64,000 bases of DNA from Streptosporangium brasiliense (lineage in GTDB: Bacteria; Actinomycetota; Actinomycetes; Streptosporangiales; Streptosporangiaceae), in NCBI RefSeq assembly GCF_030811595.1, contig NZ_JAUSRB010000002.1, positions 806,001 to 870,000 of the forward strand, in the 5' to 3' direction. The stretch's first letter is position 1, and each line of letters starts with the position of its first letter. Of the stretch, positions 30,706-39,620 are shown piece after piece. The position numbers and the translations under genes are program-made. The notes under the pieces were generated by a model, which was not told where the DNA came from, did not search any database, and worked only from the letters and a program-made list of their open reading frames with translations.

Positions 30706-31386
30706 TCAGGCCGGCGTCCCGGCGGGCGCCCGGGTCGCCAGGGCGTGCACCGCGGCGAGCGCCGCAGCGTGAGAGGCCTCGTGCTGCTCACGGAACTGCG
30801 CGAGGAAGGGCATGACCGCGGCATGGGTGAGCTCGGCATGGACGAACTCCACGTCGTCCAGTCCGAGCACGGAGAAGTAGGCGCGCAGGTAGGGCTCCTG
30901 GAAGTCGAACTGCTCGCGGGGCGTGCCCGGCCCGTAGCCTCCGCCGCGCGCGCTCAGCACCACGGCCGACTTCCCCTTGAGCGGCAGCCAGGGCAGGGTC
31001 ACGCGGTCGATCCATGCCTTGAGCGCGGCGGGCACCGTGAAGTTGTACATCGGCACGCCCAGGAGCAGGACGTCCGCCGCGAGGAGCTGTTCCACCAGCG
31101 GGCGGGTGGCTGCCCAGCTCCTGGCCAGTTCGGGGGCGCCGGCGGCCACCTTGTCCATGGTCTCGATGTCGCGCACGCCGTTCACTGATGACTGGGTGGC
31201 GAGGTGGACCCGGTCCTCGTCGATGGGCCGCACCGGGTCGGCCACCAGGTCGCGGTAGGTGTAGACCCCGTCGGGATGGGTGACCCGCCAGTCGGCCACG
31301 AAGGTGCTGCCGAGCCTGCGCGAGAACGAGTCGCTGCGTCCGCCGGCGTCCAGGTGGAGAAGATGCGTCACAAGATTGCCCCACAT
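30706..31386 (-). CDS. FMN-dependent NADH azoreductase/quinone reductase
   Basis: A 226-residue flavodoxin-fold protein of the AzoR group: LLHLDAGGRSDSFSRRLG, the FMN loop VPMYNFTVPAALKAWIDRVTLP-like block near 115-135, and SARGGGYGPG. AzoR enzymes reduce quinones and azo compounds by two electrons, protecting against thiol-specific stress. The start may be ATG 31386 or the GTG at 31371; neither has a clear ribosome site. A promoter with TTGACT (31433-31438) and TATATT (31411-31416), complementary strand, lies just upstream with MarR-type dyads on and between the boxes. The neighbouring MarR gene is divergent, so induction by quinones or similar compounds is likely. Confidence 0.87.
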   Translation of the reverse strand: MWGNLVTHLLHLDAGGRSDSFSRRLGSTFVADWRVTHPDGVYTYRDLVADPVRPIDEDRVHLATQSSVNGVRDIETMDKVAAGAPELARSWAATRPLVEQLLAADVLLLGVPMYNFTVPAALKAWIDRVTLPWLPLKGKSAVVLSARGGGYGPGTPREQFDFQEPYLRAYFSVLGLDDVEFVHAELTHAAVMPFLAQFREQHEASHAAALAAVHALATRAPAGTPA

Positions 31387-31387
31387 T

Positions 31388-31448
31388 CAAGATGATCTGG
31401 ATTCGCAATCAATATAGAGCAAGATAGTCTTGAGTCAAGAACATCTTG
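31388..31448. promoter_or_regulatory. Three MarR-type operators in the azoreductase/MarR promoter
   Basis: CAAGANNNTCTTG dyads at 31420-31432 (centre TAG) and 31436-31448 (centre ACA) are perfect; CAAGATGATCTGG at 31388-31400 has one mismatch. Starts are 32 and 16 bp apart. The middle site lies between the -35 (31433-31438) and -10 (31411-31416) of the azoreductase promoter. An overlapping dyad TCTTGAGTCAAGA (31428-31440) links the two perfect sites. Confidence 0.75.
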
Positions 31449-31458
31449 GCTTGGTATC

Positions 31459-31977
31459 ATGCTGCGCATGGCCAACGCCCCCACCCCGGAAGGCTCGCCC
31501 GACATCTGGTTGCACCAGGACTTGCACTGGGTGTTCGCACGGCTGAAGCAGGGCCTGGCCGCAGCCGAGGCCGCGGCCGTACGCGAGCACGGCATGACCC
31601 TGTGGGGCTACACGGTGTTGATGGCCGTCGTCGAAGCCCCCGCCGGCTCCCAACTCGCTCTCGCCCAGGCCGTGTCGGTCGACAAGAGCAAGCTGGTCCT
31701 CATCCTCGACGAACTGGAGAACGACGGCTTGGTGCGCCGCCGGCCGGACCCCGCCGACCGCAGGGCCCGCATCATCGAGGTCACCACCGAAGGCAGCCGC
31801 GCCCTCAAGGCCGCCCGCGGCGACATCAAGGCGATCGAGGACCAACTCCTGGCCGACCTCGCCCCCGCGGCCCGGGACGCCCTGCAGAGCGCGCTGCAAC
31901 ACCTCGTCGGCGAGCCCATCGCGAGAGTCGAGGCCGGACGGTCACCCGGAACCGCCTGCACGCCCGCCCCGGCCTGA
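31459..31977 (+). CDS. MarR-family regulator
   Basis: A 172-residue winged-helix protein. Winged helix about residues 55-105, with SQLALAQAVSVDKSKLVLILDELENDGLVRR and the wing DPADRRARIIEVT. ATG at 31468 is an alternative start. It is divergent from the azoreductase/SDR pair, and three CAAGANNNTCTTG dyads lie in the shared promoter, so it very likely represses both directions. No cysteine is seen in the N-terminal half, so it is not a classic thiol-switch sensor; ligand release of the OhrR type is unlikely and a small-molecule ligand more so. Confidence 0.88.
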   Translation: MLRMANAPTPEGSPDIWLHQDLHWVFARLKQGLAAAEAAAVREHGMTLWGYTVLMAVVEAPAGSQLALAQAVSVDKSKLVLILDELENDGLVRRRPDPADRRARIIEVTTEGSRALKAARGDIKAIEDQLLADLAPAARDALQSALQHLVGEPIARVEAGRSPGTACTPAPA

Positions 31978-32170
31978 CCGCACCCGGAGCCCATGAAGAA
32001 GGTCCCGTCTCCGGACGGAGATCAGGAATCCTCGCCAGGAGGCGCTACGAGCTGCCGGAACGTCACAGATGGCGGCTGGTGGGCCGGGCCTTGCCGACAG
32101 GCCGATCTCCACGACGCACACTGCTCGGTGGGCGGCCGCCCGGCTGTGCCCGGCCCGTGCGCGGTCGGGC

Positions 32171-33196
32171 TCAGCTGACCTGCGAGGCGGGGACCGCCCA
32201 GGTGTTGCAGTAGCCGACCCTGGCGTACCTCCAGCCCTGGTGGAGCCAGCCGGCGTAGTGGTCGCCGCTGCCGTGGTCGCGCAGGCCCAGGCCGTTCTGG
32301 TCGTCGCCGCGGCTGTACTCCATCCGCAGCACGTCGTTCCAGCGGGCGGAGGTGACGCCGAGCGGGGTGCGGACGGTACGGACGAAGACACCGGCCAGGC
32401 ACTGCGCCTGGAGTTCGCTGCGGCGGGAGTGGGCGTCCTGGGCGGCCTTGGACTTGTTGGAGACCTCCCACCACCAGGCGCCGCCGATCCCCGCCATCGA
32501 CTGCACGTGGTGACCGTACTCGTGAGCGAGCACCGACAGGTAGGGGACGTGGTTGGCGGCCGGGTCGATCCGGCCGGTCTGCTGGACGAGGTGGCTCAGG
32601 CCGATGTACATGCCCCGGTTGCTGGGGCAGTAGTAGGCGGCGGCGCCCGGGTTGGGGTAGGTGCCGCAGGGGCCACGGCCCGGACGGCTCCAGTAGACCC
32701 GGCGAGGCGCCAGGAAGACCGCTCCGGCCTGGGAGAACTTCCCGGACCAGGCGCGGTCCAGGCAGCCGGTGACGGCGTTGAGGTAGTTGAGCATGTCGCC
32801 CGGCCGGGTCGAAGGCCGGGGGGCGCGGCAGGCGGTGGGACGCATCGTGCCGGTGCCGTACAGCGGGTTGCGCTTGAGCCGTGCGGTGGTGTCGGAGCGC
32901 CGCATGTAGCGCAGGTCGACGCCCAGGGTCTTCCGGGCCGCCAGCGCGATCTCGGCGTCGCCCAGGGAGCCGAGATTCAGCTTGGGCGGTGGCCCGAAGC
33001 TCGGCGGCGTGGTCTCCACGCCCTTGGCCGGCGGGAGTTCGGCATTTTTGGTCGCTATGGGGCCGGTACCAGGCCCGGCCGGAACCTCTGCCTCGTCACT
33101 GCCGTTCAGGGCGGCGATCACCACGACCGCGGTGAACGTCATGGCGAGCACGCCGAAGACACCAAAGGCCAGAGGGCTCGATCCGCGTCGGGGCAT
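32171..33196 (-). CDS. Membrane-anchored zinc metallopeptidase (YpfJ family)
   Basis: A 341-residue protein of the neutral zinc metallopeptidase family (YpfJ, Pfam Zn_peptidase). One membrane helix at about 10-32 anchors it; the rest faces outside. The zinc motif is HEYGHHVQ (His225, Glu226, His229), with the likely third ligand Glu in ELQAQCLAGVF and a later DDQNGLGLRDHGSGDHYAGW block typical of the family. The ATG at 33196 is chosen for the N-terminal helix and the GGAGAAGG site; the longer reading crosses into the divergent promoter. Substrates of this family are not known. From 31978 to 32170 no convincing gene is seen. Confidence 0.87.
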   Translation of the reverse strand: MPRRGSSPLAFGVFGVLAMTFTAVVVIAALNGSDEAEVPAGPGTGPIATKNAELPPAKGVETTPPSFGPPPKLNLGSLGDAEIALAARKTLGVDLRYMRRSDTTARLKRNPLYGTGTMRPTACRAPRPSTRPGDMLNYLNAVTGCLDRAWSGKFSQAGAVFLAPRRVYWSRPGRGPCGTYPNPGAAAYYCPSNRGMYIGLSHLVQQTGRIDPAANHVPYLSVLAHEYGHHVQSMAGIGGAWWWEVSNKSKAAQDAHSRRSELQAQCLAGVFVRTVRTPLGVTSARWNDVLRMEYSRGDDQNGLGLRDHGSGDHYAGWLHQGWRYARVGYCNTWAVPASQVS

Positions 33197-33330
33197 GCGA
33201 CCGCCTTCTCCAAGAGATGGATCTCCGGGCGGCAATCTAGCGGATATCAACACATGTCTGTCTATTGACCGAAAAATAGGAATGGGGGGTGGCATTCACT
33301 GGTCGGCGGTTCTCGGTAGGCTCCCGAGCC

Positions 33331-34998
33331 ATGGCGGGATCTGCATTGCATCGAGCGGCCGGGAGCGTGGCCGTAGTTGCCACCCTCGCGCTGGCCCTGA
33401 GCGCCTCCCCGGCCCTCGCGGCCGGCACTGCGGGCACGGCGTCCACCCTGGCGGGCAAGGTGACCGACGACACGGTCACGCTCGAACTGCGGCAGGACGG
33501 TGTGCTCCACGTCAAGGAGACCATCGCCTTCGAGGGCAGCCCGCCGACGCGGAAGCTGGTCGACCGCACGCGCTACGACGACGGCAACGACCGCCTCTAC
33601 CAGATCACCAACTTCAAGGGCGACGGCACGCTGACCGGCGACTCGATCACCCTGAAGGGCTCGGGCTCCGCCACGCTGGAGTACGACGTCAAGGGCGCGG
33701 TGACCCCCCTGGCCGACGCCCAGGAGCTGCGGTGGTACGCCGTGGGAGCCTGGTCGGTCCCGGTCGCCCTGGCCAAGGTCACGGTGAAGGGCCCGGCCCA
33801 GCTCCAGAACCTGTCCTGCTTCGCGGGCGTGCTGAGCTCGGCGATCGGGTGCACCACCGCCTCGCCCGACCACACCGGGACCACCGCGGAGTTCGAGCAG
33901 CAGGAGCTGGGGCCGGGCGAGGTGCTCACCGTGGTCGTCGGCTACCCGACGGGCGCCACCAAGGGCGCCCCGGTCCTGGAGCGCCGCTTCGAGCTGTCCA
34001 ACGCCTTCACCCTGAACACCGTCACCGGCGGCGCGCTGGCCGGCCTGCTGGTCCTGATGCTCGGCGGCCTCGGCCTGCTCTACTGGATGCGGGGCCGCGA
34101 CGCCCGCGTGGTCGGCCACGAGTCCGGCTCGCTCAACGCCGTCGAGAACGGCCACTTCGCCCCGCCGGACGGCGTGCGCCCCGGCCAGATCGGCACGCTC
34201 ATGGACGAGCAGGCCGACGTGATCGACGTGACCGCCACGATCGTGGACCTGGCCGTCCGGGGCTTCATCCGGATCGACGAGCAGCCCCGGCAGGCCTACG
34301 ACTCACCCGACTGGATGCTGGTCCGGATGGCCGGCGCCCCGACCAACTCGCTGCTGACCTACGAGCGGGCGCTCTACGACGCCATCTTCGACGGGCGTGA
34401 CGCGGTCCTGCTCTCCCACCTCCAGGGCTCGTTCGCGGCCAACCTCGGCAAGGTCCGCGACGCGCTCTACCGCGACGTGGTCACGCAGGGCTGGTTCGCC
34501 CGCCGCCCCGACACCGTCCGCACCCGCTGGACGACCTTCGGCGTGCTGTTCACCGTGGCGGGGGTCCTCGCCACCGTCGCGCTGGCCTGGTTCACCACCT
34601 ACGGCCTGCTCGGCCTGGCCCTGATCATCGCCGGTGCCGCCATGGCCGTCGGCGGGCAGTACATGCCGGCCAAGACCTCCAAGGGCGCGGGGGCCCTCGC
34701 CCACACCCTGGGCTTCCGGGAGTATCTCGCCTCCGGCGACATCGGCGGCGACATCCCCCCGGCCCAGCGGGTGGAGCTGTTCTCCCGCTACCTGCCCTAT
34801 GCCGTGATCTTCGACAGCGTCGAGCGCTGGGCCCGCGTGGTCACCTCGGTCACCGGCAACGGCCAGCAGGCCGACAACCTGTACTGGTATCACGGTCCGG
34901 CCGAATGGGACCTGTCGAAGTTCGCCGACTCGATGCGGACGTTCACCATGACGACCTCGGGCGCGATCTCCTCCACCCGCCAGTTCCGCTCCCTCTGA
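33331..34998 (+). CDS. DUF2207 membrane protein
   Basis: A 555-residue membrane protein. Signal peptide at 1-32 (ending ALA), an extracellular beta-rich DUF2207 domain about 35-225 with VTLELRQDGVLHVKETIAF, a helix about 232-255, a cytoplasmic region with LVDLAVRGFIRID, two helices about 400-445, and a cytoplasmic tail containing HTLGFREYLASGD and YLPYAVIFDSVERWA, the conserved end of the family. The function of DUF2207 proteins is unknown. ATG at 33331 is preferred over 33289 for the normal signal peptide. Divergent from the metallopeptidase gene. Confidence 0.85.
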   Translation: MAGSALHRAAGSVAVVATLALALSASPALAAGTAGTASTLAGKVTDDTVTLELRQDGVLHVKETIAFEGSPPTRKLVDRTRYDDGNDRLYQITNFKGDGTLTGDSITLKGSGSATLEYDVKGAVTPLADAQELRWYAVGAWSVPVALAKVTVKGPAQLQNLSCFAGVLSSAIGCTTASPDHTGTTAEFEQQELGPGEVLTVVVGYPTGATKGAPVLERRFELSNAFTLNTVTGGALAGLLVLMLGGLGLLYWMRGRDARVVGHESGSLNAVENGHFAPPDGVRPGQIGTLMDEQADVIDVTATIVDLAVRGFIRIDEQPRQAYDSPDWMLVRMAGAPTNSLLTYERALYDAIFDGRDAVLLSHLQGSFAANLGKVRDALYRDVVTQGWFARRPDTVRTRWTTFGVLFTVAGVLATVALAWFTTYGLLGLALIIAGAAMAVGGQYMPAKTSKGAGALAHTLGFREYLASGDIGGDIPPAQRVELFSRYLPYAVIFDSVERWARVVTSVTGNGQQADNLYWYHGPAEWDLSKFADSMRTFTMTTSGAISSTRQFRSL

Positions 34999-35022
34999 TC
35001 CCTCTCTGGTCCCTCCGAGCCC

Positions 35023-35052
35023 GCCCCCTCACCCGTGACCGGCTGAGGGGGC
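35023..35052. terminator. Hairpin between convergent genes
   Basis: GCCCCCTCA and TGAGGGGGC form a 9-bp stem with a 12-base loop between the DUF2207 gene (+) and the response regulator (-). Confidence 0.75.
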
Positions 35053-35076
35053 GCCGGCCGTACCCGCCCGTCCCGG

Positions 35077-35700
35077 TCAGGTGAGCCGGATGAGGCGCCG
35101 CTCGACGGCGGCGGTGACGGCGGCGGTGCGCGTGTCCACGCCCAGCTTGCCGTAGATGTGCACCAGGTGGGTCTTGACCGTCGCCTCGGTGATGAAGAGC
35201 CGCCGGGCGATCTCTCGGTTGCCCGCGCCGCTGGCGAGCAGCTCCAGGATCTCGACCTCGCGCGCGCTCAGCGCGGGACCGGGATCGCGCATCCGCCGCA
35301 TCATCCGGGTCGCCACCCTCGGCGACAGCACGGTCTCGCCCCTGGCCGCGGCCCGGATGCCCTGGAACAGCTCCTCCGGCGGGCACGCCTTGAGCAGGTA
35401 GCCGGTGGCTCCGGCGTCGATGGCCCGCACGATGTCCGCGTCGGTCTCGTAGGTCGTCAGCACCAGGACCTGCGGCGGCGAGGGCAGCGCCCGGACCCGC
35501 CGGGTGGCCTCCACCCCGTCGACGCCCTCGCCGAGCTGCAGGTCCATGAGCACGACGTCCGGCTCGCACGAGGCGATGCCCCGCACCGCCTCCTCCCCGT
35601 CCACCGCCTCACCGACGATCTCCATGTCGTGCTCGCCGCCGAGCAGTGCCACCAGCCCGGCCCGGACCACCGGATGGTCGTCCACCAGGAACAGCCTCAT
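35077..35700 (-). CDS. NarL-family response regulator (SenR-like)
   Basis: A 207-residue response regulator. Receiver domain 1-118 with acidic pocket Asp7/Asp8, phosphoacceptor Asp53 (VLMDLQL), switch Thr in LTTYETD and Lys in YLLKACPPEELF; LuxR-type helix-turn-helix about 140-205 (LSAREVEILELLASGAGNREIA, TEATVKTHLVHIYGKLGV). The ATG overlaps the kinase stop (ATGA). With the kinase and the HbpS-like gene next door it resembles the SenR regulator of Streptomyces reticuli, which answers to heme and redox stress; that match is inferred from arrangement and family, not from residue-level comparison. Confidence 0.9.
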   Translation of the reverse strand: MRLFLVDDHPVVRAGLVALLGGEHDMEIVGEAVDGEEAVRGIASCEPDVVLMDLQLGEGVDGVEATRRVRALPSPPQVLVLTTYETDADIVRAIDAGATGYLLKACPPEELFQGIRAAARGETVLSPRVATRMMRRMRDPGPALSAREVEILELLASGAGNREIARRLFITEATVKTHLVHIYGKLGVDTRTAAVTAAVERRLIRLT

Positions 35701-36974
35701 CGCCCTCCCGTCCCGTCCGCCGCGACGTCCCCGTCTCCCGCCCGCGGTGCCGCGGCGTCCCCTGCCCGCGGTGCCATGGCGCCCCTGTCCCCTGCCCGCG
35801 TGCCCCCGGCGGGCCGCGGCGCCGCGGGGGATCGTCCGGCGGGGACCGTGGCCGCGACGGCCGTCCCCTCCCCCAGGGCGCTCTCGACGGCCAGGGAGCC
35901 GTTCACCTCCGCGAGCCGGTCGCGCATCGCCCGCAGCCCGTATCCCCGCCCGGGGGCCGGGGCGGGCTCGGCGAATCCGGCGCCGTCGTCGAACACGTCC
36001 AGGGTGACCTCGTCATCCAGGTAGGACAGCGTCACCATGGCCCTCCCCGCCCGCGAGTGGTCCCGGACGTTGGCCAGCGCCCCCTGCGCCACCCGCAGCA
36101 GCGCCGCCTGGACCTCCGGCGCCAGCGGGCGCCGCTCGCCCTCGTGCCGGAAGCGCACCTCCAGCCCCGTGTCGTGACCGGCTCTCTCGCACAGCCGGGC
36201 CAGCGCCTCGGGCAGCGAGACGCCCTCCAGGCCGGGCGGCTGCAGGTCCCGGACGAACCGCCGGGCCTCGTCCAGGTTGTCCGCCGCGGCCAGGGCGGCC
36301 CGCCGTACATGGGCACGGGCCAGGTCCGGGTCGGCGGCCCACATCCGGTCGGCGGCCTGGAGCAGGAGGCCCATGCTGGTCAGGCCCTGGGCGAGGGTGT
36401 CGTGGATCTCCCTGGCCAGCCGCTCGCGCTCCTCCAGGACGCCGGTGCGGTACTCCGAGTCCGCCAGCGTCCCCTGTGTGCTGACCAGGTCGTCGATCAG
36501 CCGCTGCCGGGCGGCGCTCTCACGCTGGAGCTCCCAGAAGATCACCGCGATCATGGTGGCGACGCCGATCGGCGCGAGGATCAGGCTGGGGTCGACCTCC
36601 TGGGCGATCTTCAGCTGGGCCGCGATCACGACGAGCGTGAGCACCGCGGTGGCCAGCAGGAAGCCGCGTGGCGGCAGCGACCGCAGGCACAGGAAGAGCA
36701 GCGGGACCGCGCACCAGCTGAACGACGGCGCGAGGACCACCAGCACCAGCCAGACCGCGACCACCGTCCCCAGCCAGACCAGGCGGCCCCGGCCGGGGCC
36801 GCCCCAGAAGACGACGCCGGCGGCGTACACCAGGGCGAGCAGCCCGCAGACGGCCAGCGCGGCGACGGTCCGCGCGTCCATGCCGTGCCGGGACACCAGC
36901 CGCGAGACGGAGGCCGCGAGCAGCAGGTAGAACCCCAGATGCATGGCCCGGCTGAGCCAGACGCGCTCCCTCAT
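35697..36974 (-). CDS. Sensor histidine kinase, five-helix membrane type (SenS-like)
   Basis: A 425-residue NarL-group histidine kinase. Five or so membrane helices fill residues 8-165, a short coiled linker follows, then the HisKA_3 box LAREIHDTLAQGL with phospho-His191, and the ATPase domain with ANVRDHSRAG, FDDGAGF and GYGLRAMRDRL. The extracytoplasmic loops are short, as in SenS, which senses through a partner protein. The C-terminus ends in an Arg/Ala/Gly/Asp repeat (RAGDxxAxAP) after the normal end. The start at 36974 has GGGGGCGG upstream. An HbpS/GlcG-like exported protein is divergently encoded at 37174. Confidence 0.88.
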   Translation of the reverse strand: MRERVWLSRAMHLGFYLLLAASVSRLVSRHGMDARTVAALAVCGLLALVYAAGVVFWGGPGRGRLVWLGTVVAVWLVLVVLAPSFSWCAVPLLFLCLRSLPPRGFLLATAVLTLVVIAAQLKIAQEVDPSLILAPIGVATMIAVIFWELQRESAARQRLIDDLVSTQGTLADSEYRTGVLEERERLAREIHDTLAQGLTSMGLLLQAADRMWAADPDLARAHVRRAALAAADNLDEARRFVRDLQPPGLEGVSLPEALARLCERAGHDTGLEVRFRHEGERRPLAPEVQAALLRVAQGALANVRDHSRAGRAMVTLSYLDDEVTLDVFDDGAGFAEPAPAPGRGYGLRAMRDRLAEVNGSLAVESALGEGTAVAATVPAGRSPAAPRPAGGTRAGDRGAMAPRAGDAAAPRAGDGDVAADGTGGR

Positions 36975-37044
36975 CACCGCCCCCGTCCGATCCGTCTCCG
37001 ACGCTATCCCCCGCCGAGGATGGCGCCACCGCGGGGGCGGCGCA

Positions 37045-37060
37045 TCAACCGATCGGTTGA
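37045..37060. promoter_or_regulatory. 16-bp perfect palindrome between the kinase and HbpS-like genes
   Basis: TCAACCGATCGGTTGA is a perfect dyad in the 199-bp divergent region. The HbpS-like gene starts 114 bases downstream. It is the best candidate for a regulator site here, whether for the SenR-like protein or a TetR-type repressor. Confidence 0.6.
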
Positions 37061-37173
37061 CCCCGGCCTCGACCACCCGGCGTCCGGGGGTCGACCGTGC
37101 TCCCGATGGCGTACGGCGGCGCCGGGGGCAGCCTTGGGTGTACCCGATCCACCGCACCGAACTGGAGAAGAAC

Positions 37174-37719
37174 ATGACGGCCCTGTCCGCCCGCACCCGT
37201 GTGATCGCCGGCTCCCTCGCGGGACTCGCCATCCTGACCGGCGCCACCGGCGTCGCCGCCGCCCAGACCGCCCCCACGCGGGCCACGAGCGGCCCGCAGG
37301 CCGTCGTGCAGACCGGCGTGCTGTCCGCCGACGCCTCCCTGAAGATCGCCGAGGCCGTGCGGAAGGAGGCCGCCAAGCAGGGGCAGCGCGTCACCGTCGT
37401 GATCGTCGACCGGTCCGGCGCCACCCGGCTGGTGCTGAAGGGGGACGGCGCGGGCCCGCAGACCGAGGAGTCGGCCAGGCGCAAGGCCTTCACCGCGGTC
37501 TCCTTCGGCAAGGCGACCAGCGAGCTGGCCAAGGGCGCCTCCGGTGACGGCCCGACCATCGCCGACATCCCGGGCACCCTCTTCCTCGGCGGCGGCGTCC
37601 CCGTCGCCTCCGGCGGCGCCCCCATCGCGGGCATCGGGGTCGGCGGCGCGCCCAGCGGCGACATCGACGAGGCCATCGCCCAGGCCGGTCTCAAGGCGGT
37701 CGCCGGGCAGCTCGGCTGA
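37174..37719 (+). CDS. Exported HbpS/GlcG-family protein
   Basis: A 181-residue protein with a signal peptide (cut near AAAQT, residue 30) and a GlcG/HbpS (Haem_degrading) domain: LSADASLKIAEAVRKEAAKQ, VTVVIVDRSGATRLVLKGDGAG, and GGGVPVASGGAPIAGIGVGG with the Gly-rich ending. Secreted HbpS of S. reticuli binds heme, degrades it and controls the SenS kinase. Here the gene is divergent from a SenS/SenR-like pair, the same partnership, so a three-part extracellular heme or redox sensor is likely. Start chosen for signal peptide and GGAGAAG. The heme ligand cannot be assigned from sequence alone. Confidence 0.85.
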   Translation: MTALSARTRVIAGSLAGLAILTGATGVAAAQTAPTRATSGPQAVVQTGVLSADASLKIAEAVRKEAAKQGQRVTVVIVDRSGATRLVLKGDGAGPQTEESARRKAFTAVSFGKATSELAKGASGDGPTIADIPGTLFLGGGVPVASGGAPIAGIGVGGAPSGDIDEAIAQAGLKAVAGQLG

Positions 37720-37880
37720 ACGGGCCGAGTGGTGAACGGCCCGCGACGGGACCGGACGGGCCGCGCGGCGGGTGACCGGCGACCGGACCGGACACGCGGG
37801 GAGCGGCCGGCGACGGGACCGGACAGATCGCGCGGCGAGCGGCCGTCGACGGGACCGGACGGGCGGGAAAGGCCCGGCGG

Positions 37881-38573
37881 ATGAGGCGCCGGGCGCTCCT
37901 GGCCGCCGGGCTGAGCCTGCTGGCGGCGGCGTGCGGCGGCCGCGAGATGAGAGGATCAGACATGCTCAACGCACAATTGCTGGCCGGCGCCGCACGCGGG
38001 GACGCCGCCGAGGTCCGGGACGCGCTCCAGTCCGGGGCGGACGTCGAGGCCCGCGACGGGCAGCGCCGTACGGCCCTGCTGCTCGCCTCGGCGGCCGACC
38101 ACGTCGAGGTGGCCGAGGTGCTGGTCGCGGCCGGCGCCGACCCGGACGCCGCGGACCTCAAGCACGACACCCCCTGGCTGGTCACCGGCGTGACCGGCAG
38201 CGTGGCGATGCTCCGGGCCCTCCTGCCGGCCGGGCCCGACCTGACCGTGCGCAACCGCTACGGAGGCGTCTCCCTCATCCCGGCCTGCGAGCGCGGGCAC
38301 GTCGACTACGTCCGCGAGGTCCTCAAGACGGGCATCAAGGTCGACCACGTCAACGACCTCGGCTGGACCGGCCTGCTGGAGGCGGTCATCCTCGGCGACG
38401 GCGGCGCCCCCTACCAGGAGATCGTCGGCCTGCTCATCGCGGCCGGCGCCGACGTCGACCTCGCCGACCGCGACGGCGTCACCCCGCTCGCGCACGCCGT
38501 CGCCAAGGGCCAGCACGAGGTCGCCGCCCTGCTCCGCGCCGCCGGGGCGCACCAGGCGCCCGAGGCGGGGTGA
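37881..38573 (+). CDS. Ankyrin-repeat lipoprotein
   Basis: A 230-residue protein with a lipoprotein signal (LLAAAC, Cys near 18) and five or six ankyrin repeats from about 28 to the end: AARGDAAEVRDALQSGADVE, LLLASAADHVEVAEVLVAAGADPD, and PLAHAVAKGQHEVAALLRAAGA. Ankyrin repeats bind partner proteins; here the scaffold would sit outside the membrane. AAAGG precedes the ATG. The 160 bases before it hold degenerate repeats of GACGGGACCGGAC. The role is unknown; similar small ankyrin lipoproteins are found near catalase genes in other bacteria, but none is here. Confidence 0.85.
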   Translation: MRRRALLAAGLSLLAAACGGREMRGSDMLNAQLLAGAARGDAAEVRDALQSGADVEARDGQRRTALLLASAADHVEVAEVLVAAGADPDAADLKHDTPWLVTGVTGSVAMLRALLPAGPDLTVRNRYGGVSLIPACERGHVDYVREVLKTGIKVDHVNDLGWTGLLEAVILGDGGAPYQEIVGLLIAAGADVDLADRDGVTPLAHAVAKGQHEVAALLRAAGAHQAPEAG

Positions 38574-38620
38574 GGCCGGGCGGAGCGGGGTAAGGCCGGG
38601 CGGAGCGGGGTGAGGCCGGC

Positions 38621-39562
38621 CTAGCGCAGGCGGATCTCACCGACCGGACGGCCGCCGCCGAACAGGACACCGGCGGCGAGCTCGTCGAGACCGGGGCCCT
38701 CCAGGCCGAGGGCGCGCAGCGCCGCGACCGTGACCGGGACCCGGGCCCGCTGGCCACCGTCCTCGATCTTGACGGTCCCGGCGCGGCCGTCGGTGAAGGC
38801 GAAGGCGTCGAACGCCTCGGCGCCCGCCTTGACCATCAGCCCGGGGACCGCGCGCATCAGCTGGGCCTCCGGCCGGGTCGTGCCGGACGTCCACTCGGGG
38901 TGGTCGCGGAAGGCGTCGGCGATGCGGCGTTCGGGGGTGCCGGGCGCGGCCTGGACGAAGGCGCGGAACGCCCGGGTCACCCCCACCATCGACACGAAGA
39001 ACAGCGGGGCGCCGCAGCCGTCCACCCCGGTGGCCGCGACGCGCTCGCCGGTCAGCTCCTCGACCGTGTGGCGGATGGCCTTCTGCAGCGGGTGCGCCGG
39101 GTCGAGGTAGGTCTCCAGCGGCCAGTCGTTGATCACGCAGGTGGCGAGCATCGCCGAGTGCTTGCCCGAGCAGTTCATGTAGATCCTGGCCCGGCCGCCG
39201 CCCGAGCGCAGCACCTCGTCCCGGGAGGCGACGTCCTCGGGCAGGTCCTCCGGACAGCGCAGCGCGCTCTCCTCCAGCCCCGCTCCGGAGAGGATCCTCC
39301 GGGCCCCCGCCACGTGGAACGGCTCCCCCGCGTGGCTGGCGCACGACAGCGCGAGCAGCTCCCCCTCCAGGGCGAGCCCGGCGCGCAGCATGCCCAGCCC
39401 CTGCAGCGGCTTCATCGACGAACGGGGGGAGACCAGGGCGTCCACCGCGCCGTGCACCCGCACCGGGGAGCCGTCGGCACCGACGGCGAGCATCCGCGCC
39501 CGATGTGTGGATTCCACGAACCCCGAACGGACGACCTCGACAACCAACGACTCAGCAGACAC
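38621..39562 (-). CDS. L-asparaginase II-type (Rhizobium etli AnsA family) protein
   Basis: A 313-residue protein of the asparaginase II family, distinct from bacterial type I/II asparaginases. Conserved blocks are [39 protein letters not shown], and [12 protein letters not shown], which contain the Ser-Lys pair and the metal-binding cysteine described for the R. etli enzyme. It would hydrolyse asparagine to aspartate and ammonia in the cytosol. The start is GTG at 39562 with AAAGGAG upstream. Two 21-bp repeats follow the ankyrin gene and reach its 3' end. Divergent from dtd. Confidence 0.88.
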   Translation of the reverse strand: MSAESLVVEVVRSGFVESTHRARMLAVGADGSPVRVHGAVDALVSPRSSMKPLQGLGMLRAGLALEGELLALSCASHAGEPFHVAGARRILSGAGLEESALRCPEDLPEDVASRDEVLRSGGGRARIYMNCSGKHSAMLATCVINDWPLETYLDPAHPLQKAIRHTVEELTGERVAATGVDGCGAPLFFVSMVGVTRAFRAFVQAAPGTPERRIADAFRDHPEWTSGTTRPEAQLMRAVPGLMVKAGAEAFDAFAFTDGRAGTVKIEDGGQRARVPVTVAALRALGLEGPGLDELAAGVLFGGGRPVGEIRLR

Positions 39563-39620
39563 CTTTGTCTCCTTTCGCGAGGATTCTAGGGAGGTCGAGG
39601 ATCACGAGATGATGGGGGGC

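Noticed and set aside
31993..32178. A 61-codon ORF after the MarR gene
   Set aside because: It has a fair start signal (CGGAGCCC) but no recognisable features, unusual codon pattern, and it runs over the end of the metallopeptidase gene. Not supported.
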